A stretch of 13,479 nucleotides of DNA from Frankiales bacterium (GCA_025965735.1 JAOPWK010000177.1:1-13479); one strand, 5' to 3'. Positions 7,421 through 13,409 are shown, counted from the first letter of the stretch. The notes: generated by a model not told the origin, from the letters alone. A program made the numbers and translations.

Positions 7421-8292
7421 CAGCCCGCTATTCGTACGGTCGTGGTGGCGCCCCAGATGGCGAGCGAGAGGAAGAAGTCGACGACGTTGATGGCCACGAT
7501 GGCGGTGCGCACGGCGCGGCCGACGGCCACGCCCACGCCCGCCGGGCCACCGCTGGCGTAGTAGCCGTAGTAGCAGTGGATCAGGATGATGATCACCGCG
7601 AAGACGAGGACCTTGAGGAAGCTGTAGAGCACGTCCACCGGCGGCAGGTACTGGTTGAAGTACTGGTCGTAGGTGCCGGTGCTCTGGCCGTAGAAGCCGG
7701 TCGTGATGGTGCGGGCCGCGAAGTAGGACGACAGCAGGCCGATGACGTACAGCGGCGTGACCGCGATGAAGCCGGCGATCATGCGGGTCGTCACGAGGAA
7801 GGGCAGCGACGGCACGCCCATGACCTCGAGCGCGTCGACCTCCTCGGACACGCGCATGGCGCCGAGCTGGGCGGTGAAGCCGGCGCCGACGGTCGCGGAC
7901 AGGGCCAGGCCGGCGACCAGCGGGGCGATCTCGCGGGTGTTGAAGTACGCCGAGATGAAGGCGGTGAAGTTCGCGACGCCGAGCTGGTTGAGAGCGGCGT
8001 AGCCCTACAGGCCGACCTCGGTGCCGGTGAAGAACGTGAGGAAGGCGATGACGCCGACGGTGCCGCCGACCAGCGCGAGGCCGCCCGAGCCGAGGGCCAC
8101 CTCGCCGAGGAGGCGGACGACCTCCTTCTTGTAGCGGGACAGCACGCGGAAGGTCCACGCCAGCGAGCGGGCGTAGAAGGACAGCTGCGCGCCGAGGTCG
8201 TCGAGCGCCGACATGGGGCGGGAGACGACGCTCTTGGCGATCCGGGCCGGCCGCGCGAGGCGCGGCGGCAGCGGCGTGCCGACGGTGGCCAT
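7420..8292 (-). pseudogene. yrbE1B: YrbE1B, MlaE-family permease broken by an in-frame TAG at codon 96
   Basis: A 291-codon frame of normal length for an Mce permease. The ATG (8290-8292) overlaps the yrbE1A stop as TGATG, and the TGA at 7420-7422 overlaps the mceA start. Codon 96 is TAG (8005-8007). On both sides the frame encodes clean MlaE/YrbE sequence: a 95-residue start with the helix KEVVRLLGE and a hydrophobic segment ending FFTGTEVGL, then GYAALNQLGV onward with the family signature EEVDALEVMG at 150-159 and HCYYGYYASGGPAGVG near the end. No frameshift is present. Homologues have Gln here (an IQGF-type motif), so one C-to-T change from CAG explains it. The first in-frame ATG after the stop (7857) has no Shine-Dalgarno and would miss the first third. 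rplA and rplL also end in TAG, arguing against recoding. A sequence error or a suppressor is possible. Confidence 0.9.
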
Positions 8293-9065
8293 CAGCCGCC
8301 CTTCTGCGGGACGACCTGGAAGTAGATCGCCGTGATGATGAAGTTCGTGAGGAACAGGAGCATGAAGCTGATGACGACGCTCTGGTTGACCGCGTCACCC
8401 ACGCCCTTCGGGCCTCCACCGGCGTTCAGCCCCTTGTAGGAGGCGACCAGCGCGGCGATCAGCCCGAAGATCACGGCCTTGAGCTGGCCGACGTAGAGGT
8501 CGGGCAGCTGGGCCAGTGCAGTGAAGGACGCCAGGTATGCGCCAGGAGTTCCCCCCTGCAGGATCACGTTGAAGAAGTAGCCGCCGATGACGCCGACCAC
8601 GGCCACCAGGCCGTTGAGGAAGAAGGCCACGAGCATGGTGGCCAGCACGCGCGGCACGACCAGGCGCTGCAGCGGGCTGACGCCGAGCACCTCCATGGCG
8701 TCGATCTCGTCGCGGATCTTGCGCGAGCCCAGGTCGGCGCAGATGGCCGAGCCACCGGCGCCGGCGATGAGCAGGGCCGTGACGATCGGGCTGGCCTCGC
8801 GGACGATGCCCAGCACGGCGACGGCGCCGGTGAAGCTCTGCGCGCCGATCTGCTTGGTCAGGTTCCCGACCTGAAGGGCGAGCACGGCGCCGAACGGGAT
8901 GGAGACCAGCGCCGTCGGCAGGATCGTGACGCTGGCGATGAACCAGGCCTGCTGGATGAACTCCGCGCCCTGGAACGGCCGCTTGAACAGGTTGCGCAGG
9001 ATGTCCAGGGAGAACGCGAAGAAGTCGCCCGAGGTGCGTACGGGCGCCAGAGGGCTGAGAGCCAT
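8292..9065 (-). CDS. yrbE1A: YrbE1A, MlaE-family ABC permease of the Mce importer
   Basis: 257 residues. The ATG at 9063-9065 shares one base with the mkl stop (TGATG). An amphipathic N-terminal helix is followed by about five hydrophobic segments (roughly 43-66, 82-104, 140-168, 192-210, 228-250). The MlaE family signature is clear: EASPIVTALLIAGAGGSAIC at about 90-109, then RDEIDAMEVLGVSP at 118-131, the region that contacts the ATPase. The late motif NAGGGPKGVGDAVN is also typical. It should form the inner-membrane channel as a heterodimer with YrbE1B, powered by Mkl, and pass lipid from the Mce tunnel into the cell. The frame is complete, but its partner gene carries an internal stop. Confidence 0.95.
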   Translation of the reverse strand: MALSPLAPVRTSGDFFAFSLDILRNLFKRPFQGAEFIQQAWFIASVTILPTALVSIPFGAVLALQVGNLTKQIGAQSFTGAVAVLGIVREASPIVTALLIAGAGGSAICADLGSRKIRDEIDAMEVLGVSPLQRLVVPRVLATMLVAFFLNGLVAVVGVIGGYFFNVILQGGTPGAYLASFTALAQLPDLYVGQLKAVIFGLIAALVASYKGLNAGGGPKGVGDAVNQSVVISFMLLFLTNFIITAIYFQVVPQKGG

Positions 9066-10330
9066 CAGCTGCTCCCGCGGCGGCGGGCCGCGGTGCTCTT
9101 GGCGGCCGGCCGCGCAGCGGGAGCCTCGTCCTCGAGCACGTCGACACCGCCGCCGTCGGTGGTGCGGGCGGCACGCTTGCGAGGGGCACGGGGAAGCACG
9201 GCAGTGCGGTCATCGGCGCCGTCGGCCTCGACGGGAGCCGGCTCCTTCGGCTCCTCGGCGCCGTCGATGCGCGAGCGCAGCGGCCGGGCGGGCGCGCTGC
9301 CGCTGCCGTGGGACGACGCGCCGCGGGTCGGCGGCTCGTCCCCGGTCCAGCCGGTGGGCTGGCCGGGCTGAGCCTCGGGCAGGCCCTCGACGCCGAGGCC
9401 GGCGAAGGAGCCGGCGGGCGGCACGACGCCGTGCTCGATCAGCCACGAGCCGGGTTTGCGCTGGGTCTCGCGCAGGCGGCCGTCGGAGGTCGGGAGCTGC
9501 TCGGGGATCGGTGGGAGCTTGCCGAGCTCCTCGCCGGTGGCGGCCTCGGCCGCGAGCTCGCCGGCGTCCTTCTCCTCGGCCATGCCGATCGGGCCCTGGC
9601 GCTGGCCGTTGAGAAACTGGCGCACGACCGGCTCGTTGGAGGACAGCAGCATCTCGCGCGGGCCGAACATGGCCAGGTGGCGGCGGTAGAGCAGCCCGAT
9701 GTTGTCCGGCACGCTGCGCGCGGTGGCGATGTCGTGGGTGACGATGAGGAACGTCGCCTTGATCTCGGCGTTCAGGTCCACGATCAGCTGGTTCAGGTAC
9801 GCGGTGCGGACCGGGTCGAGGCCGGAGTCCGGCTCGTCGAACAGCAGGATCTCGGGGTCCAGCACGAGGGCGCGGGCCAGGCCGGCGCGCTTGCGCATGC
9901 CGCCGGAGATCTCGCCGGGGAGCTTCTTCTCCGCACCGGCGAGCCCGGTCATCTCCATCTTCTCGAGGACGATCCTCTTGATCTCGCTCTCCTTCTTCTT
10001 CGTGTGCTCACGAAGCGGGAAGGCGATGTTGTCGTAGAGGTTCTGCGACCCGAACAGGGCGCCGTCCTGGAACAGGACGCCGAACAGCTTGCGGACCTCG
10101 TAGAGCTCGCGCTCCTTGATGGTCACGATGTCCTTGCCGTCGATGATGATCGAGCCGTTGTTCGGCTTGAGCAGGCCGATCAGGCACTTCAGGAAGACGG
10201 ACTTGCCGGTGCCGGACGGGCCGAGCATGACGCTGATCTCGCCCGCGGGGAGGGTCAGCGAGACGTCCTCCCAGATGGTCTGGCTGCCGAACCGCTTCGT
10301 GAGGTTGTTGACCTGGATCTCGACGCCCAC
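9065..10330 (-). CDS. mkl: Mkl/MlaF-type ABC ATPase of the Mce importer
   Basis: 421 residues from the GTG at 10328-10330. A GGAG (10336-10339) sits 5 nt upstream, with GAGGAGA further up. All ABC ATPase motifs are intact: Walker A GPSGTGKS (37-44), Q-loop Gln88 in FQDGALF, signature SGGMRKRAG (142-150; SGGM is typical of MlaF/Mkl rather than SGGQ), Walker B ILLFDEP (161-167) and H-loop His199. After about residue 250 comes a 170-residue low-complexity tail rich in Pro, Gly, Glu and Ala, ending in Arg/Lys-rich sequence (RAPRKRAAR and AARRRGSS). The tail makes it longer than the M. tuberculosis Mkl as I recall it (about 360 residues). It energises YrbE1A/B. It is first in the operon, about 250 bp after rplL; in M. 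tuberculosis mkl also lies a few genes after rplL but away from the mce operons. Confidence 0.95.
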   Translation of the reverse strand: MGVEIQVNNLTKRFGSQTIWEDVSLTLPAGEISVMLGPSGTGKSVFLKCLIGLLKPNNGSIIIDGKDIVTIKERELYEVRKLFGVLFQDGALFGSQNLYDNIAFPLREHTKKKESEIKRIVLEKMEMTGLAGAEKKLPGEISGGMRKRAGLARALVLDPEILLFDEPDSGLDPVRTAYLNQLIVDLNAEIKATFLIVTHDIATARSVPDNIGLLYRRHLAMFGPREMLLSSNEPVVRQFLNGQRQGPIGMAEEKDAGELAAEAATGEELGKLPPIPEQLPTSDGRLRETQRKPGSWLIEHGVVPPAGSFAGLGVEGLPEAQPGQPTGWTGDEPPTRGASSHGSGSAPARPLRSRIDGAEEPKEPAPVEADGADDRTAVLPRAPRKRAARTTDGGGVDVLEDEAPAARPAAKSTAARRRGSS

Positions 10331-10335
10331 TGCGG

Positions 10336-10347
10336 CTCCGTCTCCTC
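10336..10347 (-). promoter_or_regulatory. Ribosome binding site of mkl
   Basis: On the minus strand GAGGAGA followed by GGAG precedes the GTG start. GGAG is 5 nt from the start codon. It supports the GTG at 10328-10330 as the true start. Confidence 0.6.
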
Positions 10348-10436
10348 ATCGCCGTCGCTCACGGCTGTCGCCGCGCGCGCACATGCCTGGCCCGCCCGAC
10401 ATCCGACCTCCAAGAGGCACGACTGTGACCCGGGAC

Positions 10437-10465
10437 ACGCATCGTACGTCGCCGGACGTGTGCGT
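10437..10465 (-). promoter_or_regulatory. Candidate promoter/operator of the mce operon
   Basis: In the 250-bp gap before mkl, the minus strand has TACGAT (10441-10446), which fits the TANNNT form of an actinobacterial -10 box. No convincing -35 hexamer is visible 16-18 nt upstream. The box lies in an imperfect inverted repeat: ACGTC (10446-10450) and GACGT (10455-10459) form the inner arms, and ACGCA (10437-10441) and TGCGT (10461-10465) the outer arms, offset by a few bases. A TetR- or GntR-type repressor could bind here, but no regulator gene is in the window. The call is tentative. Confidence 0.25.
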
Positions 10466-10525
10466 ATCCCACCGGGCAGTAACGAACCGGACTCACCCGC
10501 CGTGCGCGAGGCACCTCCGGACGCG

Positions 10526-10563
10526 CCGGAGGGGCGGCCCGCCGTGGCGGGCCGCCCCTCCGG
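10526..10563 (-). terminator. Hairpin terminator after rplL
   Basis: A perfect 18-bp inverted repeat (10526-10543 with 10546-10563) separated by only 2 nt, so the fold is about 17 bp with a 4-nt loop. It starts 17 nt after the rplL stop codon. No T-run follows on either strand, as is common for terminators in GC-rich actinobacteria. It would separate the ribosomal transcript from the mce operon. An alternative smaller hairpin (10514-10520 with 10526-10532) shares one arm. Confidence 0.75.
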
Positions 10564-10580
10564 GGACGTGCGGGGTGGGA

Positions 10581-10973
10581 CTACTTGACGGTGACGGTGG
10601 CGCCGGCGCCCTCGAGGGCAGCCTTGGCCTTCTCGGCAGCGTCCTTGGCGACCTTCTCCAGGACGGGCTTGGGGGCGCCGTCCACGAGGTCCTTGGCCTC
10701 CTTGAGGCCCAGGCTCGTGATGCCGCGGACCTCCTTGATGACCTGGATCTTCTTGTCGCCGGCAGCCTCGAGGATGACGTCGAACTCGTCCTGCTCGGCA
10801 GCGGCCTCGGCGCCGCCACCGCCGCCACCGGCAGCCGGCGCGGCCGCGACGGCGACCGGAGCGGCGGCGGTGACGCCGAAGGTCTCCTCGAACTGCTTCA
10901 CGAACTCGCTGAGCTCGATCAGCGTCATCTCCTTGAACGCGTCAAGGAGCTCGTCGGTGCTGAGCTTCGCCAT
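10581..10973 (-). CDS. rplL: 50S ribosomal protein L7/L12
   Basis: 130 residues, normal for actinobacterial L7/L12. The N-terminal dimerisation part (about 1-33, MAKLSTDELLDAFKEMTLIE) is followed by an Ala/Gly/Pro hinge with a six-Gly run (36-58). The globular C-terminal domain (62-130) binds translation factors: EFDVILEAAGDKKIQVIK, then GLKEAKDLVDGAPK. Dimers bind the C-terminal helix of L10 to form the ribosomal stalk. AAGGAGA lies 7 nt upstream of the ATG. The gene follows rplJ by 71 bp, which holds no clear promoter or terminator, so the two are probably cotranscribed. It ends in TAG, followed at once by a strong hairpin. Confidence 0.98.
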   Translation of the reverse strand: MAKLSTDELLDAFKEMTLIELSEFVKQFEETFGVTAAAPVAVAAAPAAGGGGGGAEAAAEQDEFDVILEAAGDKKIQVIKEVRGITSLGLKEAKDLVDGAPKPVLEKVAKDAAEKAKAALEGAGATVTVK

Positions 10974-11044
10974 GGTGGCGTCTCCTTCTGATCAGTGCCG
11001 GTTCCGGCTTGTGGGGTGGGGTGGTGCGGTACGGCCGGAGCCGG

Positions 11045-11815
11045 TCAGACGGTGGTGTCGCCCTCGGGGGCGGCGGGTGCAGCGGCGTCGGTCTCGGCCG
11101 GCGTGACGCCCTCGGCCGCGGTGGCCTCGGGAGCAGCGTCGGCGGCGGCCTCGGGAGCAGCGGTCTCGTCGGCGGCGGCCTCGGGGGCAGCAGCCTGCTC
11201 GGCGGCCGGCGCCGGCGTGCCGGCCCCGCCCTTGAGGATCGTCGGGTCCTCGGTCGCCTTGGCCTGCAGCGCACCCGCGAGACGGGCGGCCTGGGCGAGC
11301 GGCGCGTTGAACAGGTACACGGCGTTGGACAAAGACGCCAGGAGCGCGCCGGCCATCTTGCCGAGCAGGACCTCGCGGGACTCGAGGTCGGCGAGCTTGC
11401 GGACGTCGTCGGCCGTGAGGGCCTTGCCGTCCATGACGCCGCCCTTGACGACGAGCGCCGGGTTGGCCCGCGCGAAGTCGCGGAGGGCCTTGGCGGCGTC
11501 GACGGGCTCGCCCTTGACGAACGCGACCGCGGTCGGACCGGACAGCAGGGCCTCGACGCCCTCCAGCCCGGCGTCGGCGGCGGCGATCTTGGTAAGGGTG
11601 TTCTTCACGACGGCGTACGACGTGTCGGCACCCAGGGCCGTGCGCAGGTCGCTGATCTGCTTCACGGTCAGGCCGCGGTACTCGGTGAGCACGGCCGCGG
11701 ACGAGCCGCGGAACGCCTCGACGAGCTCGGCCACCGCGTCCGCCTTCTCGGGGCGGACGGTCGCGCGCTTGTGCTGCACGGCGGTGTCAGCGCTGTCGTC
11801 GGTGGTGACGGACAT
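11045..11815 (-). CDS. rplJ: 50S ribosomal protein L10, with long Ala/Glu-rich tail
   Basis: 256 residues from the ATG at 11813-11815, preceded by GAGAGGAGG. The frame is open further upstream, but that part lies in the leader and is not L10-like. The L10 domain occupies about 20-185: KADAVAELVEAFRGSS, TEYRGLTVKQISDLR, VVKNTLTKIA and LSGPTAVAF are recognisable family segments. The helix that binds L7/L12 (about 145-185) follows. From about 188 on there is a roughly 70-residue Ala/Pro/Glu tail made of repeated AAPEAAAD-like units. Typical L10 is about 165-185 residues, so the tail is an extension, seen in some actinobacteria. L10 anchors the stalk on 23S rRNA and usually represses its own operon by binding the leader. 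Confidence 0.97.
   Translation of the reverse strand: MSVTTDDSADTAVQHKRATVRPEKADAVAELVEAFRGSSAAVLTEYRGLTVKQISDLRTALGADTSYAVVKNTLTKIAAADAGLEGVEALLSGPTAVAFVKGEPVDAAKALRDFARANPALVVKGGVMDGKALTADDVRKLADLESREVLLGKMAGALLASLSNAVYLFNAPLAQAARLAGALQAKATEDPTILKGGAGTPAPAAEQAAAPEAAADETAAPEAAADAAPEATAAEGVTPAETDAAAPAAPEGDTTV
11124..11193 (-). repeat. In-frame repeat units in the rplJ tail
   Basis: The core GGCCTCGGGAGCAGC (plus strand) occurs at 11124 and 11148 and, with one or two changes, at 11178. The spacings of 24 and 30 nt are multiples of three. They encode the repeated Ala-Ala-Pro-Glu-Ala-Ala-Ala-Asp tail of L10, a likely site of length change by slippage. Confidence 0.6.
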
Positions 11816-11817
11816 GC

Positions 11818-11838
11818 GCCTCCTCTCGGTCGGGAGGC
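11818..11838 (-). promoter_or_regulatory. Hairpin enclosing the rplJ ribosome binding site
   Basis: On the minus strand GCCTCC (11833-11838) can pair with GGAGGC (11818-11823) across a 9-nt loop. The second arm holds the rplJ Shine-Dalgarno, 2 nt before the ATG. The SD would be hidden when this stem forms, which would allow control of L10 synthesis at translation. Confidence 0.5.
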
Positions 11839-11874
11839 CGGGCAGCAGGTTCGCTGCAGGTCCCGGAACGCGAG

Positions 11875-11931
11875 GACGCCCCGGCGCAGGGCGCACGGGG
11901 CGTCAGAGGTCTCCGACTCGCGAGGAGTCGG
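11875..11931 (-). promoter_or_regulatory. Two hairpins in the rplJ leader, possible attenuator
   Basis: GACGCCCC (11875-11882) pairs perfectly with GGGGCGTC (11897-11904) over a 14-nt GC-rich loop. Just upstream in transcript order, CCGACTC (11913-11919) pairs with GAGTCGG (11925-11931) over 5 nt. Both lie between the L10-leader-like part and rplJ, where partial termination of rplJL transcription is known in other bacteria. No T-run follows either stem. Confidence 0.45.
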
Positions 11932-11940
11932 GGGTCTGGC

Positions 11941-12018
11941 GGTGTGAACCTGCGCGGGCCGCCCGCGGAAGCGGGGCCTTCGACCACTGCGAGCAGTGGC
12001 GACCGGCGGTCTTGGGCG
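11941..12018 (-). ncRNA. L10 leader (ribosomal protein autoregulatory RNA)
   Basis: The transcript of this stretch contains AAGACCGCCGGTC, a hairpin with stem CCACTG/CAGTGG and a 4-nt CTCG loop (11984-11999), then AAGGCCCCGC with a second hairpin CCCGC-TTCC-GCGGG, and ends in CGCGCAGGTTCACACC. This order matches the actinobacterial L10 leader as I know it, in which the L10(L12)4 complex binds a kinked stem and lowers expression of rplJ-rplL. It lies within the 312-bp space between rplA and rplJ, which otherwise holds the promoter candidate and the flanking hairpins. Boundaries are approximate. Confidence 0.7.
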
Positions 12019-12024
12019 ATCAGG

Positions 12025-12033
12025 ATGCTAGCA
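12025..12033 (-). promoter_or_regulatory. Candidate extended -10 promoter for rplJ-rplL
   Basis: The minus strand reads TGC-TAGCAT: an extended -10 (TGN) followed by a TANNNT hexamer at 12025-12030. Transcription would begin near 12018, right at the start of the L10 leader. No TTGACA-like -35 is visible, because that position falls within the upstream hairpin arm. Confidence 0.4.
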
Positions 12034-12044
12034 GGGTTCGTGCT

Positions 12045-12120
12045 CCCCGCGCCGATCATGCAGCTCGTGCACGTCCGCCACGCTCAGCGGGCGTGCCACG
12101 ACTGCATGATCGGCGCGGGG
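12045..12120 (-). terminator. 76-nt hairpin with perfect 19-bp stem after rplA
   Basis: 12045-12063 and 12102-12120 are exact reverse complements (19 bp). The 38-nt interior can pair further: CGTG (12066-12069) with CACG (12097-12100), then CACGTCC with GGGCGTG past small bulges. On the minus strand it begins 7 nt after the rplA TAG. It probably ends or weakens the rplK-rplA transcript, or may stabilise its 3' end. No T-run follows. It could also be one copy of a dispersed palindromic repeat. Confidence 0.6.
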
Positions 12121-12127
12121 TGGGGTG

Positions 12128-12853
12128 CTACTGGGCGTCGGTGGAGCTGCCGTCCTCGAGCAGGTTGCGGGTGCGCTTCGGGTCGACCGGGATGCCGGGG
12201 CCCATCGTCGTGGAGACGGCGACCTTCTTGACGTAGGTGCCCTTGGAGGTGGCCGGCTTGGCGCGGCCGATCTCGTCCAGCGCGGCGCCGTAGTTCTCGA
12301 CCAGCTGCTTCTCGTCGAAGCTCGCCTTGCCGATCACCAGGTGCAGGTTGGCCTGCTTGTCGACGCGGAAGTTGACCTTGCCGCCCTTGATGTCGCTGAC
12401 GGCCTTGGTGACGTCGGCGGTGACGGTGCCGGTCTTCGGGTTCGGCATCAGGCCGCGCGGGCCGAGGATGCGGGCGATCTTGCCGACCTTGCCCATCTGG
12501 TCCGGCGTCGCGACGGCGGCGTCGAAGTCGAGGAACCCGCCCTGGATCTTCTCGATCAGGTCGTCGCCACCGACGACGTCGGCGCCGGCGGCCGTGGCCT
12601 CGGCGGCCTTCTCGCCGACGGCGAAGACGATGACGCGGGCGGTCTTGCCGGTGCCGTGCGGCAGGTTGACCGTGCCGCGGACCATCTGGTCGGCCTTGCG
12701 CGGGTCGACGCCGAGGCGCATGGCGACCTCGACGGTCGCGTCGTACGTGGTGACGCTCGTCTGCTTGGCGAGGCGGACAGCCTCGAGCGGGCTGTACAGG
12801 GTGTCCGCCGTGATCTTCTCGGCGGCGGCGCGGTACGCCTTGCTGCGCTTCAT
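12128..12853 (-). CDS. rplA: 50S ribosomal protein L1
   Basis: 241 residues, typical for L1 (about 230-240). The N-terminal MKRSKAYRAAAEKI is followed by the RNA-binding domain I, then domain II with GDDLIEKIQGG (about 96-106). The L1 signature GPRGLMPNPKTGTV lies at about 130-143. The DIKGGKVNFRVDKQANLHLVIGK region (about 153-175) belongs to the second half of domain I. L1 forms the mobile L1 stalk that moves deacylated tRNA out of the E site, and it often represses the rplK-rplA operon. A GGAGT lies about 8 nt before the ATG. It follows rplK by 95 bp. It ends in TAG, 7 nt before a large hairpin. Confidence 0.98.
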   Translation of the reverse strand: MKRSKAYRAAAEKITADTLYSPLEAVRLAKQTSVTTYDATVEVAMRLGVDPRKADQMVRGTVNLPHGTGKTARVIVFAVGEKAAEATAAGADVVGGDDLIEKIQGGFLDFDAAVATPDQMGKVGKIARILGPRGLMPNPKTGTVTADVTKAVSDIKGGKVNFRVDKQANLHLVIGKASFDEKQLVENYGAALDEIGRAKPATSKGTYVKKVAVSTTMGPGIPVDPKRTRNLLEDGSSTDAQ

Positions 12854-12869
12854 GCGCGGTACTCCGTCT

Positions 12870-12885
12870 CTGCCGTTGCCGGCAG
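12870..12885 (-). other. GNRA-capped hairpin in the rplK-rplA spacer
   Basis: The transcript reads CTGCCG-GCAA-CGGCAG, a 6-bp stem with a GCAA tetraloop (GNRA class), 16 nt before rplA. Slightly upstream, CCGGAC-G-GTCCGG (12904-12916) is a second palindrome. They may stabilise the message or regulate rplA; no known motif is assigned. Confidence 0.4.
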
Positions 12886-12948
12886 TCGTGGTGCAAGCGG
12901 GCTCCGGACGGTCCGGGGCCCTCCCACAGGTCCTGCAGAGGGCGACCG

Positions 12949-13380
12949 TCAGTCGGTGACGGTGATGCCCATGGAGCGCGCGGTGCCGGCGACGATCTTC
13001 GCGGCGGCGTCGATGTCGTTGGCGTTGAGGTCGGCCAGCTTGGTGGTGGCGATCTCGCGGACCTGTGCCTGCGAGATGGTCGCGACCTTCTTGGTGTGCG
13101 GCGTGGGCGAGCCCTTGTCGACGCCGGCGGCCTTGAGGATCAGGCGCGCGGCCGGCGGGGTCTTGGTGATGAAGGTGAACGAGCGGTCCTCGAACACCGA
13201 GATCTCGACCGGCACGATGTCGCCGCGCTGCGCCTCGGTGGCCGCGTTGTACTGCTTGCAGAACTCCATGATGTTCACGCCGTGCTGGCCGAGGGCCGGG
13301 CCCACGGGCGGCGCCGGGGTGGCAGCACCGGCCTTGATCTGGAGCTTGATGACGCCGGCGAGCTTCTTCTTGGGGGGCAT
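12949..13380 (-). CDS. rplK: 50S ribosomal protein L11
   Basis: 143 residues, the usual length. The N-terminal domain (about 1-70) has MPPKKKLAGVIKLQIKAG and the Pro-rich PAPPVGPALGQHGVNIMEFC segment, the site linked to thiostrepton and release-factor/RelA function. The C-terminal rRNA-binding domain (about 75-143) includes PAARLILKAAGVDKGSP and ends in TARSMGITVTD, close to the family signature. L11 binds the GTPase-associated region of 23S rRNA. AGGAAA lies upstream of the ATG. It follows nusG by only 29 bp, so nusG-rplK-rplA is probably one transcript. Confidence 0.98.
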   Translation of the reverse strand: MPPKKKLAGVIKLQIKAGAATPAPPVGPALGQHGVNIMEFCKQYNAATEAQRGDIVPVEISVFEDRSFTFITKTPPAARLILKAAGVDKGSPTPHTKKVATISQAQVREIATTKLADLNANDIDAAAKIVAGTARSMGITVTD

Positions 13381-13409
13381 GGTTCTTTTCCTGTGTCTGG
13401 CGCGGAGGC

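Noticed and set aside
7420..7857. Separate 145-residue permease gene starting at the ATG at 7857
   Set aside because: It begins inside the MlaE signature region, lacks a Shine-Dalgarno, and is in frame with the upstream half of yrbE1B. It is the second half of one broken gene.
7421..8419. Long open frame upstream of mceA on the minus strand, 333 codons before the chosen start
   Set aside because: It is Arg/Ala/Pro-rich, has no family features, and overlaps yrbE1B and yrbE1A in another frame. It is open only because of high GC.
12040..12129. GTGCT on both sides of the 19-bp inverted repeat as a target-site duplication
   Set aside because: The right copy is 4 nt away from the arm and overlaps the rplA stop. 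A 5-nt match in this composition is likely chance, and there is no transposase.
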